A stretch of 64,000 bases of DNA from Sinorhizobium chiapasense (GCF_036488675.1 NZ_CP133148.1:1302001-1366000), one strand, 5' to 3'. Positions 53,765 through 62,733 are shown, numbered from the stretch's first letter. The notes: a model not told the origin generated them from the letters alone. Program-made: numbers and translations.

Positions 53765-54577
53765 ATGAATGCTCCGGCAAAAACGGAAGATTTCGCGATC
53801 CAGGCACCGGCAGGTGTCTTTGTCGAGACGGTCACGAGTGTTGCGCACTATACGGACCGGCTCTTCCGTTTCCGTATGACGCGTCCCCAGGAGTTTCGTT
53901 TCCGCTCCGGCGAATTCGCGATGATTGGCCTGATGGTCGGTGACAAGCCCGTCTATCGCGCCTATTCGGTTGCGAGCCCGGCATGGGACGAGGAACTCGA
54001 GTTCTTCTCGATCAAGGTTCCGGACGGTCCGTTGACGTCGCACCTGCAGAAGATCAAGCCGGGCGATCAGGTCCTGATGCGCAAGAAGCCGACCGGCACG
54101 CTCGTGCTCGACGCGCTGGTCCCCGGCCGCAGGCTTTACATGTTCTCGACCGGTACCGGCATTGCCCCCTTTGCGAGCCTCATCCGCGACCCAGAGACAT
54201 ACGAAAAGTTCGAGGAAGTCATTCTTACGCATACCTGCCGTGACGTGGCGGAGCTGAAATACGGCTTCGACCTCATGGACGAGATTCGCAATCATGAGTT
54301 CCTGAACGAGATTGTCGGCGGCAAGCTTCGCCACTATGCGACGGTGACGCGCGAGGACTATCCGTTCAAGGGCCGGATCACCGACCTGATGACCAACGGT
54401 AAGTTCTTTGCGGATCTGGGTCTCCCGCCGCTTGATCCGGCGATCGATCGCGGCATGATCTGCGGCTCCACGGCAATGCTGAAGGACACCAAGGAAATTC
54501 TGGAAGCTGCCGGCTTGACGGAAGGTGCGAACAACAAACCTGCCGAATTTGTCATCGAGCGCGCATTCGTCGGCTGA
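53765..54577 (+). CDS. fpr: Ferredoxin-NADP(+) reductase
   Basis: Transfers electrons between NADPH and ferredoxin/flavodoxin. The 270-residue protein has the FAD motif RAYSVASP, the pyrophosphate-binding FSTGTGIAPFASLIRDPETY in the NADP domain, CGSTAMLKD, and a C-terminal VIERAFVG ending at the flavin. It is the subclass I bacterial type. Its position after the siroheme reductase genes suggests it supplies electrons for sulfite reduction. The ATG at 53765 begins with MNAPAKTEDFAIQAP. A terminator follows. Confidence 0.94.
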   Translation: MNAPAKTEDFAIQAPAGVFVETVTSVAHYTDRLFRFRMTRPQEFRFRSGEFAMIGLMVGDKPVYRAYSVASPAWDEELEFFSIKVPDGPLTSHLQKIKPGDQVLMRKKPTGTLVLDALVPGRRLYMFSTGTGIAPFASLIRDPETYEKFEEVILTHTCRDVAELKYGFDLMDEIRNHEFLNEIVGGKLRHYATVTREDYPFKGRITDLMTNGKFFADLGLPPLDPAIDRGMICGSTAMLKDTKEILEAAGLTEGANNKPAEFVIERAFVG

Positions 54578-54581
54578 CGTC

Positions 54582-54836
54582 GTGGCTGCTGAGATATCGT
54601 ATCAACAAAGAGGCGTGTCTCCGGATGCGCCTCTCTTCGTTTGTGCCCCCGGGGTTCACGTCCGTGGGGCCGCGCGCTGCAAGGGTGATCTGAAACTGTT
54701 GCCAGCGCGCGATGTCGGGGTCCTCATGGATCACCTCAAGAGCGCTGCGGCGCCGCGCAGCCGGGCGGCCGCCAAAATCGGTCTTCGGCCAGCATATGCG
54801 GGGCTGAAGATCGGCGGCCTGTTGTCGAAGGCTTGA
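54582..54836 (+). CDS. Possible small protein after fpr, unclear whether a gene
   Basis: An 84-codon frame from a GTG at 54582 to TGA at 54836. It starts 4 bases after the fpr stop but runs through the fpr terminator hairpin, which argues against it. The C-terminal part is basic and Ala-rich (AAAPRSRAAAKIGLRPAY) and could be a shorter gene from the ATG at 54726 (36 residues). No ribosome-binding site stands out and no homology is recognised. It ends inside an inverted repeat shared with the convergent GntR gene. Confidence 0.22.
   Translation: MAAEISYQQRGVSPDAPLFVCAPGVHVRGAARCKGDLKLLPARDVGVLMDHLKSAAAPRSRAAAKIGLRPAYAGLKIGGLLSKA
54609..54643 (+). terminator. Terminator after fpr
   Basis: AGAGGCG and CGCCTCT form a 7-bp stem (54610-54616 with 54629-54635) around a 12-base loop holding a TCCGGA palindrome, followed by CTTCGTTTG, about 32 bases after the fpr stop. 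Confidence 0.6.
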
Positions 54837-54860
54837 GCCGTAGACGACATCAAGCCTTCG
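54826..54860. terminator. Inverted repeat spanning two convergent stop codons
   Basis: CGAAGGCTTGA (54826-54836) and TCAAGCCTTCG (54850-54860) are perfect 11-bp arms with a 13-base spacer. The left arm ends in the TGA of the small plus-strand frame, and the right arm contains the TGA of the GntR gene on the other strand. It could be a bidirectional terminator, though the T-runs are short. Confidence 0.5.
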
Positions 54861-55473
54861 CCAGATAATCCATCAATCCGCACATAGCATCAGCGGCGCC
54901 GTCGCCGTCCGCCGCCTGAATCGCGCGCATCACCCTGACGTGGCGCTCTACCGATGCCTTCATTTTTTCCGGTGCGGCCGACGCGAACCATATGCGGCGC
55001 GCGTGGGTCTGCAACGGTGCGAGCGCCGCCGTCAAAAATCGGTTCGGACAGGCGTCTTCCATGATCTCGTCGAACATCTTGTCGGCGACGAGGAAACCCT
55101 CCATGTCCCCTTGATCCGAACACGTTGTCATCGCCCACTCGCAGCCGTTGATCGCCTGGCGAATCTCGGGGGACGCGTTCTGTGCCACAAGGGCGGCTGC
55201 CAGCGGCTCCAGCCGTTGGCGCGTCTCCATCACATGGGCACGATCCTCCGGCCGGATCGTCGTGATCTGCAGTCCCACTCGAGCACGAATGTCGATGAGC
55301 CCTTGCCAGGCCAGTTTTTGGATCGCTTCTCGGACGGGGGTGCGGCCATGCTCGGCAAGTTCGATGAGTTGGCGCTCGGTAACGAGTGATCCGGGCTTGA
55401 GCTTCAGCGTGACGATGAGGCGTTCGAGCGCGAGATAGGCGAGGTGGGCCTGGGACTGGACTAGCATATGCAT
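54850..55473 (-). CDS. GntR family transcriptional regulator, FCD type
   Basis: A 207-residue DNA-binding repressor. The N-terminal winged helix-turn-helix reads LKPGSLVTERQLIELAEHGR with the recognition part TPVREAIQKLAWQGLIDI (about residues 45-62). The C-terminal FCD helical domain with RAHVMETRQRLEPLAAALVA and a His-rich metal or effector site (RHVRVMRAIQA) follows. A palindrome TGATATATCA lies 12 bases upstream of its start and again in front of the broken dapA-like gene, so it probably represses itself and that neighbour. The start is at 55473 or two codons later. Confidence 0.9.
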   Translation of the reverse strand: MHMLVQSQAHLAYLALERLIVTLKLKPGSLVTERQLIELAEHGRTPVREAIQKLAWQGLIDIRARVGLQITTIRPEDRAHVMETRQRLEPLAAALVAQNASPEIRQAINGCEWAMTTCSDQGDMEGFLVADKMFDEIMEDACPNRFLTAALAPLQTHARRIWFASAAPEKMKASVERHVRVMRAIQAADGDGAADAMCGLMDYLAKA

Positions 55474-55484
55474 CCCGCAGTTTC

Positions 55485-55494
55485 TGATATATCA
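55485..55494. promoter_or_regulatory. Probable GntR operator, site 1
   Basis: TGATATATCA is a perfect 10-bp palindrome, 12 bases upstream of the GntR gene start. It is repeated, with the same three flanking bases GAG, at 55531-55543. Two identical sites in a divergent promoter region are typical of autoregulated GntR systems. Confidence 0.6.
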
Positions 55495-55530
55495 GAGATT
55501 GGCACAGATTGGAAAGGGTAGCAAGCAAGC

Positions 55531-55540
55531 TGATATATCA
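55531..55540. promoter_or_regulatory. Probable GntR operator, site 2
   Basis: A second TGATATATCA palindrome 46 bases from the first, directly before the ribosome-binding site GAGGAGG of the decayed dapA-like gene. The spacing of a little over four helical turns would suit two bound dimers. Confidence 0.6.
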
Positions 55541-55550
55541 GAGCCGAGGA

Positions 55551-55667
55551 GGCCTCTGGCGCGGAGTATTTCCGGCAGTAATCACCAAATTCACGCCCGA
55601 AGGCAAGTTCGACAGAGCGGAGATGGCGTGCCTTGCGCTGCAGTCCGACGCCCATGGCGAGGGCCGT
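55551..55667 (+). pseudogene. Remnant of a dihydrodipicolinate synthase/N-acetylneuraminate lyase family gene
   Basis: Right after the ribosome-binding site GAGGAGG (55545-55551), one frame reads LWRGVFPAVITKFTPEGKFD and continues RAEMACLALQSDAHGEG, the N-terminal strand and helix of DapA/NAL family proteins. The start codon is missing (the codon before LW is GGC) and similarity stops after about 35 codons, where the aapP terminator begins. The gene is thus both start-less and truncated. Family members are about 300 residues. The adjacent GntR regulator and twin operators suggest it was once a regulated catabolic gene. Confidence 0.65.
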
Positions 55668-55680
55668 GTGGCGACAATGA

Positions 55681-55721
55681 AACGAGAACGGCCCGCCAGG
55701 TGTTGGCGGGCCGTTCTCGTT
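55681..55721 (-). terminator. Terminator after aapP
   Basis: A perfect 18-bp stem: left arm AACGAGAACGGCCCGCCA at 55681-55698, right arm at 55704-55721, with a 5-base loop. It lies 19 bases after the aapP stop; on the minus strand the run after the stem is GTTTCATTG, a weak T-run, but the stem is very stable. Confidence 0.75.
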
Positions 55722-55739
55722 CGACTCATATCGTCGATG

Positions 55740-56516
55740 TCAGTGCAGGATCTGACTCAGGAACAGCTTGGTGCGCTCGTGCTGCGGATGGTCGAAGAAT
55801 TCGGCCGGCGAGTTCTGTTCGACGATCTGGCCCTGGTCCATGAAGATCACGCGGTTGGCGACCTGACGCGCAAAGCCCATTTCATGGGTCACGCAGAGCA
55901 TCGTCATGCCTTCCTCGGCGAGGCCGACCATGGTGTCCAGCACTTCCTTGATCATTTCCGGGTCGAGCGCCGAAGTCGGCTCGTCGAAAAGCATGATCTT
56001 CGGATTCATGCACAGCGAGCGTGCAATCGCCACACGCTGCTGCTGACCGCCCGAAAGCTGGCCAGGATACTTGTGTGCCTGCTCGGGAATCTTGACGCGT
56101 CTGAGGAAATGCATCGCGATTTCCTCGGCCTGTTTCTTCGGCATCTTGCGCACCCAGATCGGTGCAAGCGTGCAGTTTTCGAGGATCGTCAGATGCGGAA
56201 ACAGGTTGAAGTGCTGGAAAACCATGCCGACTTCCCGGCGCACTTCATCGATCTTTTTCAGGTCGTTGGTGAGTTCGATTCCATCGACGACGATCTTGCC
56301 CTTCTGGTGCTCCTCAAGGCGATTGATGCAGCGAATCATCGTCGATTTGCCGGAGCCCGACGGGCCGGCAATGACGATGCGCTCGCCGCGCATCACCTTG
56401 AGATTGATGTCGCGCAACACGTGGAAGTCACCGTACCACTTGTTCATGTTGGTAATTTCAATCGCAACATCCGTGGTGGACACGGTCATTTTCGACGCGG
56501 CGGCAGTGTTTGCCAT
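55740..56516 (-). CDS. aapP: General L-amino acid ABC transporter, ATP-binding protein
   Basis: Drives the Aap transporter, a broad-range amino acid uptake and efflux system studied in Rhizobium leguminosarum. The 258-residue ATPase has Walker [21 protein letters not shown], the Q-loop in [12 protein letters not shown], the signature [16 protein letters not shown], Walker [15 protein letters not shown] and the switch His in [10 protein letters not shown]. It is the last gene of aapJQMP and is followed by an 18-bp-stem terminator. The gap to aapM is 13 bases. Confidence 0.96.
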   Translation of the reverse strand: MANTAAASKMTVSTTDVAIEITNMNKWYGDFHVLRDINLKVMRGERIVIAGPSGSGKSTMIRCINRLEEHQKGKIVVDGIELTNDLKKIDEVRREVGMVFQHFNLFPHLTILENCTLAPIWVRKMPKKQAEEIAMHFLRRVKIPEQAHKYPGQLSGGQQQRVAIARSLCMNPKIMLFDEPTSALDPEMIKEVLDTMVGLAEEGMTMLCVTHEMGFARQVANRVIFMDQGQIVEQNSPAEFFDHPQHERTKLFLSQILH

Positions 56517-56529
56517 TTGTTTCCCCTTT

Positions 56530-57684
56530 TTATCGTTGGCTCTTGTCGAGCACGCGTTCCATGAAGCCTGAATAGCGCGACATGCCGAAGCAGAAAAGCC
56601 AGAATACGAAGCCTGCGAAGATTAGACCCGTCAGCGGTGTTACAGCGCTCGACCAGTTTGTATCGGCAAAGTTCAGTTTGACGATCCCAAGCAAGTCGAA
56701 CATGCCGATGATCGAGACGAGCGACGTGTCCTTGAACAGGCCGATGAAGGTGTTGACGATGCCGGGAATCACCAGCTTCAGCGCCTGCGGCAGAATGATG
56801 AGGTTCATCTTCTGCCAATAGCTGAGGCCGAGCGAATCGGCACCCTCGAATTGACCCTTCGGAATGGCCTGCAGGCCGCCGCGCACGACTTCCGCCATGT
56901 AGGCGGACGCGAAGAGCGACACACCGATGAGCGCGCGCAGGAACTTGTCGAAGGTGACGCCCTGCGGCAGGAACAGCGGCAGCATCACGCTTGCCATGAA
57001 CAGAACCGTAATCAGCGGAACGCCGCGCACCATTTCGATGAAGGCGGTGCAGAGCATCTTGATCACCGGCATGTTGGATCGCCGCCCGAGCGCGAGCAGA
57101 ATGCCCAACGGCAGTGATACCGCAATCCCGACAAACGAGAGCGCGAGGGTGACCATGAGGCCACCCCACAGCGGTGTCTCGACGTGCGCGAGGCCAAGCC
57201 AGCCGCCGGGCAGCAGGATGGTGGCGATGATCGGCAGGACGACCAGCAGCAGAACAGCGTTCAACCCCTTGTAGGGAACCTTCGGGATCAGCATCGGCAC
57301 TAGGAACAGCACGAAAAGTATGCCGACGAGCGCCGGGCGCCACCGTTCATCGAGCGGATAGCGACCGAAGACGAACTGTCCGAACTTGGCATTGACGAAA
57401 GCCCAGCAGGCACCGCTCCAATCTTCCGGCTGCGAGCCGCCTTGCGCAAGGGTGGCGCAGACACCGCGACCGCCGCCCGTCCAGGCCGCGTCAATGAAGA
57501 GCCACTTAATCGCCGGCGGCACCAGCCATGCCAGGATGAGCAGGCTGATGATCGTCAGGATCGTGTCCTTCGGCGTGGCGAAGAGGTTCTTCCTGAGCCA
57601 AAGCGCAATGCCGGTCTCCAGCGCCGGGGCGGGTGAGGCTTCGACCATCGAAGCGCGAACGAAACTTGCTTCGTGTGTGCTCAT
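56530..57684 (-). CDS. aapM: General L-amino acid ABC transporter, permease AapM
   Basis: Inner-membrane permease subunit, partner of AapQ. The 384-residue chain has an N-terminal helix ([21 protein letters not shown]), a soluble insert with [20 protein letters not shown], further helices, and the binding-protein-dependent transport motif [20 protein letters not shown] (EAA loop) near residue 266. It lies between aapQ (4-base gap) and aapP on the same strand. The order and the long N-terminal region match AapM. Confidence 0.95.
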   Translation of the reverse strand: MSTHEASFVRASMVEASPAPALETGIALWLRKNLFATPKDTILTIISLLILAWLVPPAIKWLFIDAAWTGGGRGVCATLAQGGSQPEDWSGACWAFVNAKFGQFVFGRYPLDERWRPALVGILFVLFLVPMLIPKVPYKGLNAVLLLVVLPIIATILLPGGWLGLAHVETPLWGGLMVTLALSFVGIAVSLPLGILLALGRRSNMPVIKMLCTAFIEMVRGVPLITVLFMASVMLPLFLPQGVTFDKFLRALIGVSLFASAYMAEVVRGGLQAIPKGQFEGADSLGLSYWQKMNLIILPQALKLVIPGIVNTFIGLFKDTSLVSIIGMFDLLGIVKLNFADTNWSSAVTPLTGLIFAGFVFWLFCFGMSRYSGFMERVLDKSQR

Positions 57685-57688
57685 GATC

Positions 57689-58882
57689 TCACCTCTCCAC
57701 CAGCGCCATACGGGCGTTGTACCAGTTCATGAACAGCGACGTCGCAAGGCTCAAGCTGAGATAGACGATGAGCCAGATGCTGACCACTTCGATAGACTGT
57801 CCGGTCTGGTTGAGGATCGTACCGCCGACGGCGACGAGATCCGCATAGCCGACGGCAACCGCCAACGAAGAGTTCTTGGTGAGGTTGAGATACTGACTGG
57901 TCAATGGCGGGATGATGATCCGCATTGCCTGCGGCACGATGACGAGCCGCGTTGTCAGCCTCGGGCGGATGCCAAGTGCATGGGCCGCTTCTGTCTGCCC
58001 CTTTGAAACGCCGCGGATCCCGGCCCGCACGATCTCGGCGATGAAGGCAGCGGTGTAGAAGGACAGAGCGAGGTAAAGGGCCATGAATTCCGGCCCGACG
58101 ACAGAGCCGCCCGTCAGGTTGAATTTGCCCGCAATCGGGACGTCGAACGTGAGCGGTGCGCCGGTGGCGAGGAACGTGACCAGCGGCAGGCCGATGACCA
58201 ACCCGAGCACCGTCCACAACACCGGAAAGCGCTGCCCGGTCGCTGCTTGTCGCTGCCTGGCATACCGCGCGACGAGAAAGCTCGCAGCAACAGCAATAAG
58301 GAACGCGAGGATCGTATATTGAGACCCTTCTCCGAGGATGGGTCTCGGGAAGGCCACGCCGCGATTGCTCACAAAGATATTGAGGGGCAGGGCGAGCGCG
58401 TCCCGCGCCTGCGGCAGGATCGCCAGAACGCCGCTGTACCAGAAGAAGATGACAAGCAGCGGCGGGATGTTGCGGAACACCTCGACATAGGCAAGCGACA
58501 GCTTGGCGATGATCCAGTTGTGCGAAAGGCGTCCGATGCCGACGACGAAGCCGATGATCGTCGCGGTGACGATACCGGTAATCGCCACCAGCAGTGTGTT
58601 GACGAAACCGACAACCAGTGCGCGGCCGTAACTGGAATCGCTCGTGAAGGCGATCAGCGACTGTCCGACATCGAACCCCGACCGGCTGTTCAGGAAGCCG
58701 TAGCCGGATGCGATATTTGCACGCCTCAGGTTCTCGACCGTGTTATCGACGATCCAGTAGACGAGAGCCGCGAGTATGATGATGGTGATCGCCTGGTAGA
58801 ATATTCCGCGCACCTGAGGATCGTTGATGATCGATCCCGAGGATTTGCTTTTGTCAGGCGCATTCGTGACGCCAATGGCCAT
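57689..58882 (-). CDS. aapQ: General L-amino acid ABC transporter, permease AapQ
   Basis: Second permease subunit. The 397-residue protein has an N-terminal helix ([20 protein letters not shown]), several membrane segments, and the EAA loop [20 protein letters not shown] with the following [40 protein letters not shown] segment near the end is typical of His/Glu/Gln/Arg-type permeases. A stable hairpin lies between it and aapJ, probably lowering its expression relative to the binding protein. Confidence 0.95.
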   Translation of the reverse strand: MAIGVTNAPDKSKSSGSIINDPQVRGIFYQAITIIILAALVYWIVDNTVENLRRANIASGYGFLNSRSGFDVGQSLIAFTSDSSYGRALVVGFVNTLLVAITGIVTATIIGFVVGIGRLSHNWIIAKLSLAYVEVFRNIPPLLVIFFWYSGVLAILPQARDALALPLNIFVSNRGVAFPRPILGEGSQYTILAFLIAVAASFLVARYARQRQAATGQRFPVLWTVLGLVIGLPLVTFLATGAPLTFDVPIAGKFNLTGGSVVGPEFMALYLALSFYTAAFIAEIVRAGIRGVSKGQTEAAHALGIRPRLTTRLVIVPQAMRIIIPPLTSQYLNLTKNSSLAVAVGYADLVAVGGTILNQTGQSIEVVSIWLIVYLSLSLATSLFMNWYNARMALVER

Positions 58883-58926
58883 GCAATGCCTCTTTCCCCA
58901 ATCCGCCCTTGCCGGGCGTTCTTATT

Positions 58927-58959
58927 CTTAAAACGGAGGAGCGGCTTGCCACTCCTCCG
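58927..58959 (-). terminator. Terminator-like hairpin between aapJ and aapQ
   Basis: On the minus strand CGGAGGAGTGG pairs with CCGCTCCTCCG (58959 to 58934, one G-U pair) around CAAG, followed by TTTTAAG. It is 15 bases after the aapJ stop and about 50 bases before the aapQ start. It could attenuate read-through or protect the 3-prime end of an aapJ mRNA, both known for transporter operons. Confidence 0.7.
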
Positions 58960-58974
58960 AGATCGTGAGAGCGA

Positions 58975-60000
58975 TCAGCGAACCGGCGGAGCGTACTGGA
59001 TGCCGCCCTTGTTCCAGAGCGCGTTCAGGCCGCGCTCGATCTTCAGCGGGCTGCCGGCGCCGATGTTGCGATCGAAGATTTCGCCGTAGTTGCCGACGGC
59101 CTTGATGACGTTGACGGCCCACTCGTTGGTGAGGCCGAGGTCTGTACCGATCTTGCTGTCGGCTTCGACGCCGAGGAAGCGCTGTACGTCAGGGTTGGTC
59201 GACTTCTTCATTTCTTCGACGTTCGCCTGGGTGACGCCGAATTCCTCGGCCTGTAACAGCGCGAAGTGAACCCAGCTCACGATATCGAACCACTGGTCGT
59301 CACCCTGGCGGACGGCCGGGCCAAGCGGCTCCTTGGAGATGATTTCCGGCAGGATCACGTGATCGTCCGGCTTCGAGAGCGTCAGGCGCAGTGCATACAG
59401 ACCGGACTGGTCGGTCGTGTAGACGTCGCAACGGCCCGCGTCATAAGCCGCGTCCACCTCTTCGAGCTTCTCGAAGACCACCGGATTGTACTGCAGGTTG
59501 TTCGACTTGAAGTAGTCGGCGAGGTTCAACTCGGTCGTCGTGCCGGTCTGGACGCAGACGGCGGCGCCGGAGAGTTCGAGCGCGGACTTCACGTTGAGTT
59601 CCTTGCGCACCATGAAGCCCTGGCCGTCGTAATAGTTGACCGGGCGGAAGTTGAAGCCGAGCGCCGTGTCGCGGTTGATCGTCCAGGTCGTGTTGCGCGC
59701 CAGGAGGTCGACTTCGCCGGACTGCAGCGCCGGGAAACGCTCCTTTGCGGAGGTCGGCGTGTACTTCACCTTGCTGCCGTCACCAAAAACGGCCGCCGCG
59801 ATCGCCTTGCAATAATCTACGTCGAAACCAGCCCAGTTACCCGAAGCATCGGGTGCGGCGAAGCCGGCGAGACCCGTGTTCACGCCGCACTGGACGAAGC
59901 CCTTGGCCTTCACGTCATCAAGGGTTGCCGCAGATGCCGCATTTGCGCCAATCCCCATGACAGCAGCGCCAACAAGGGCTGTCAGAATTCTTCTTGCCAT
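58975..60000 (-). CDS. aapJ: General L-amino acid ABC transporter, periplasmic binding protein AapJ
   Basis: Solute-binding protein that captures L-amino acids in the periplasm. The 341-residue chain has a signal peptide (MARRILTALVGAAVMGIGAN, with cleavage near ANAASAA), then the family 3 solute-binding fold: VKAKGFVQCGVNTGLAGFAA, WAGFDVDYCKAIAAAVFGDG, PTSAKERFPALQSGEVDLLA and the distal YFDIVSWVHFALL-like segment (WFDIVSWVHFALLQAE). It is the first and probably most-expressed gene of the operon. Confidence 0.96.
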   Translation of the reverse strand: MARRILTALVGAAVMGIGANAASAATLDDVKAKGFVQCGVNTGLAGFAAPDASGNWAGFDVDYCKAIAAAVFGDGSKVKYTPTSAKERFPALQSGEVDLLARNTTWTINRDTALGFNFRPVNYYDGQGFMVRKELNVKSALELSGAAVCVQTGTTTELNLADYFKSNNLQYNPVVFEKLEEVDAAYDAGRCDVYTTDQSGLYALRLTLSKPDDHVILPEIISKEPLGPAVRQGDDQWFDIVSWVHFALLQAEEFGVTQANVEEMKKSTNPDVQRFLGVEADSKIGTDLGLTNEWAVNVIKAVGNYGEIFDRNIGAGSPLKIERGLNALWNKGGIQYAPPVR

Positions 60001-60337
60001 TTTTTTGAACCTTTTCGGTTGTCGTTTGTTCCCGTCTGCACAGGCGCGCTCCGTAGGCGCGTGCAGCCTCCGCCACCCTCCTGGCGTGAGTGCAATCTAT
60101 CTCATGCTCAAAATCCACAAGGGTCAAGAGATGTTGCCGATTTTCTGATTTTGCATGTGAAAAACCCGAACTTCGCCAGAAGTTTAGGCAGTTTCTTGCC
60201 AGAAAATCGTTTTCTTTGAACAAAAAACGGCCAGTCCGGCATTTTGCAGAGACCTCGCCGTTCACAGGAATTTTCCCTTGACCCGGCGGGTGCCGCGTTC
60301 GATGAGTTAGCGTCGAATTTAAACAGCGGATTTTTCA
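60001..60337. other. Divergent intergenic region between aapJ and metC
   Basis: About 337 bases hold the promoters of aapJ and metC. A weak candidate for aapJ on the minus strand is TTGACC (60127 to 60122) with TGAGAT (60104 to 60099), spaced by 17 bases. For metC, TTGACC occurs at about 60279-60284. No SAM-type riboswitch fold, repeat or operator was recognised. Confidence 0.4.
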
Positions 60338-61528
60338 ATGGCAGACAAGATCAGCGCGCTCAAGGAATCGGGCATCAACACCCGTCTGGCGCACACTGGC
60401 AACAACCCCTCGGACTTCCACGGTTTCGTCAACCCGCCGGTGGTGCACGCTTCCACCGTGCTGTTTCCGAACGCCAGGACCATGGAAAGCCGGGCGCAGA
60501 AATATACTTACGGAACGCGCGGCACGCCGACGACCGATGCGCTTTGCGAGGCGATCAATGAGCTCGAGGGCGCTGCCGGAACGATTCTCGTGCCCTCGGG
60601 CCTGGCGGCGGTCACGGTACCGTTCCTGACCTATCTGTCGGCCGGGGACCACGCGCTCATCGTTGATTCGGTCTATTTCCCGACGCGGCATTTCTGCGAC
60701 ACGATGCTGAAGCGCCTCGGCGTCACCGTCGAATACTACGATCCGATGATCGGTGCCGGCATTGAAAGCCTGATCCGGCCGAACACGCGCCTGGTGCATA
60801 CCGAGGCGCCAGGCTCGAATACGTTCGAAATGCAGGACATCCGCGCGATCGCAGCCGCGGCGCACCGCCACGGATGCGTCGTGACGATGGACAATACCTG
60901 GGCGACGCCGGTTTATTTCCGCCCGCTCGATCATGGCGTCGATGTTTCGATCCATGCGGCCACGAAATATCCGTCTGGCCATTCGGACGTGCTGTTCGGA
61001 ACCGTGTCGGCCAACGTCGCCCATTGGCCGGCGCTGACCGAGGCGATGGTCACGCTCGGCGTTTGCGTATCGCCGGACGACAGCTACCAGATTCTCAGAG
61101 GCCTGCGCACGATGGGGATTCGCCTGGAACGGCATCAGGCGAGTGCGCTGGCGATCGCAGAGTGGCTGGAGAGCCGCGACGAGGTTGCGCGCGTGCTGCA
61201 TCCGGCGCTGCCGAGCTTTCCGGGTTACGACCTCTGGAAGCGCGACTTCGGCGGGGCGAGCGGGATCTTCTCCTTCGTGCTGAAGGCCGACAGCCCCGAA
61301 TTGTTCCGTGCCAAGGCCCATGCCTTCCTGGATGCGCTGTCGCTCTTCGGCCTCGGCTACTCCTGGGGCGGCTTCGAAAGCCTCGCCGTTCACGTCAACC
61401 TGTCCGACCGCAAGGTGGCGAAGGCTCCGTCGGAAGGGCCGGTGATCCGATTGCAGATCGGGCTGGAAGACGTTCCGGATATCCGTCGCGACATCGAAGC
61501 AGGCTTCGCTGCCGCCAACGCTGTCTAA
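60338..61528 (+). CDS. metC: Cystathionine beta-lyase MetC
   Basis: PLP enzyme that splits cystathionine to homocysteine, pyruvate and ammonia in methionine synthesis. At 396 residues it has family length. It shows YGTRGTPTTDALCEAINELE, GAAGTILVPSGLAAV, MDNTWATPVYFRPLDHGVDV, the PLP Lys in SIHAATKYPSGHSDVLFG and YSWGGFESLAVHV. Cystathionine gamma-synthase or other Cys/Met PLP enzymes are alternatives, but these motifs fit beta-lyase best. It is divergent from aapJ, as in other rhizobia. Confidence 0.92.
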   Translation: MADKISALKESGINTRLAHTGNNPSDFHGFVNPPVVHASTVLFPNARTMESRAQKYTYGTRGTPTTDALCEAINELEGAAGTILVPSGLAAVTVPFLTYLSAGDHALIVDSVYFPTRHFCDTMLKRLGVTVEYYDPMIGAGIESLIRPNTRLVHTEAPGSNTFEMQDIRAIAAAAHRHGCVVTMDNTWATPVYFRPLDHGVDVSIHAATKYPSGHSDVLFGTVSANVAHWPALTEAMVTLGVCVSPDDSYQILRGLRTMGIRLERHQASALAIAEWLESRDEVARVLHPALPSFPGYDLWKRDFGGASGIFSFVLKADSPELFRAKAHAFLDALSLFGLGYSWGGFESLAVHVNLSDRKVAKAPSEGPVIRLQIGLEDVPDIRRDIEAGFAAANAV

Positions 61529-61532
61529 CAGT

Positions 61533-62705
61533 TCAGCGTTCCGGGGCACCGTAGCCGTAAAGCCAGTCGAAGTCGGCGGCGAGCGATTCGGGCCCCTTGA
61601 GCGCGAGGACCAGATCACGGCCGAGACGGACCGGCCCCCGGGCGTGATAGGCGAACCGGTTGAAGGCGGCCCGCTTTCGCACGCGATCGATCCGCGACCT
61701 TCGCGCGCGATCAAATCCGGCAAATGCGGAGGGGACATCCTGGCTTTCGGCGAGGCAGCGCGCGAGTTCCCGGGCATCCTCGATCGCCATCGCGGCGCCC
61801 TGGGCGGCAAATGGCGTCATCGCATGGGCTGCGTCGCCGATGAGGATGGTTCTCGTCCCGTCGTGCCATGCACCGTCCCCGACGGTGCACAAGGGCCAGT
61901 AGCTCGCTGCGGTCGCGTTCGTGAGCAGCGCGCGCAGCTTGGGATGCCAGCCGTCGAAGGCTGCTGCAAGCTCACGCCGTCTCTCCTCGGAATCCTTGCC
62001 GATCCACACGCTGTCGCCTGCCTTGCCCTCGACGATCGCCACCAGGTTGAAGGCGCCGACTTCCTTGATCGGATAGGCGACGAGATGCGCATTCGCGCCG
62101 AGAAAGGCGGTGACACGGTCCTCAGACAGAGGCGCGGTCACCTCCGCGCGCGGCACCATCAGGCGCCAGGCGATGTTGCCCGAGAACTGTACGGGGCCGG
62201 CGCCGGCGATGGACGTTCTTGTGCGTGACCAGATCCCATCGGCGCCGACGATTACCGACGGGCGTCGTGCCATCGCGCGATCGATTGCCGCTTCCGGGTC
62301 GCTCTCGATCCGGAATCCGAGGTGAACGCGGCAGCGTGGTTCGGCTGCAACTGCGTCCAATAGGATCTTTTGCAGGCTGGCGCGGTGCAGGACACCATAG
62401 GGAGCCGCCCAGCGGTTGCGGGCGAAGGAGGCGGCCGGCACGCTTGCGAGCGAGCGCAGCGAACGGCCGTCGAGAAGTGCGACCGAATCCGGCTCGCTCC
62501 AGACAGCTTCAAGGGCAGGGAGCAGGCCGAGATCGATCAGAACACGTGACGCGTTCGGCGACAATTGCAGCCCGGCGCCCACCTCTTTCAAGGAGTCGGC
62601 CTGTTCGAATATTTCCGTCTCGAAACCCTGCCGGGCGAGACAGAGAGCCGCCGTCAGGCCGGCGATACCGGCCCCGACAATCGCGACCGGACCAGCGTGT
62701 TGCAT
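61533..62705 (-). CDS. FAD-dependent monooxygenase (salicylate hydroxylase-like)
   Basis: A 390-residue group A flavoprotein monooxygenase that hydroxylates an aromatic or similar ring with NAD(P)H. It shows the FAD fold VAIVGAGIAGLTAALCLARQ, the arginine-containing LQLSPNASRVLIDLG, the DG motif VIVGADGIWSRTR and the GD motif LIGDAAHAMTPFAAQGAAMA. The substrate is unknown. It converges with metC (gap 4 bases), and the zinc-finger gene lies 28 bases upstream on the same strand. Confidence 0.88.
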   Translation of the reverse strand: MQHAGPVAIVGAGIAGLTAALCLARQGFETEIFEQADSLKEVGAGLQLSPNASRVLIDLGLLPALEAVWSEPDSVALLDGRSLRSLASVPAASFARNRWAAPYGVLHRASLQKILLDAVAAEPRCRVHLGFRIESDPEAAIDRAMARRPSVIVGADGIWSRTRTSIAGAGPVQFSGNIAWRLMVPRAEVTAPLSEDRVTAFLGANAHLVAYPIKEVGAFNLVAIVEGKAGDSVWIGKDSEERRRELAAAFDGWHPKLRALLTNATAASYWPLCTVGDGAWHDGTRTILIGDAAHAMTPFAAQGAAMAIEDARELARCLAESQDVPSAFAGFDRARRSRIDRVRKRAAFNRFAYHARGPVRLGRDLVLALKGPESLAADFDWLYGYGAPER

Positions 62706-62733
62706 CGATCTCGTACCGCTAAGCTGCGACGAC

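Noticed and set aside
55509..56564. 351-codon plus-strand frame running from the dapA-like remnant through aapP
   Set aside because: Only the first part (about 55551-55655) resembles a protein family. The rest is antisense to aapP and passes through the terminator stem, so it is a fortuitous extension of the remnant.
60335..61810. 491-codon minus-strand frame opposite metC
   Set aside because: Antisense to metC and overlapping the true monooxygenase gene in another frame.
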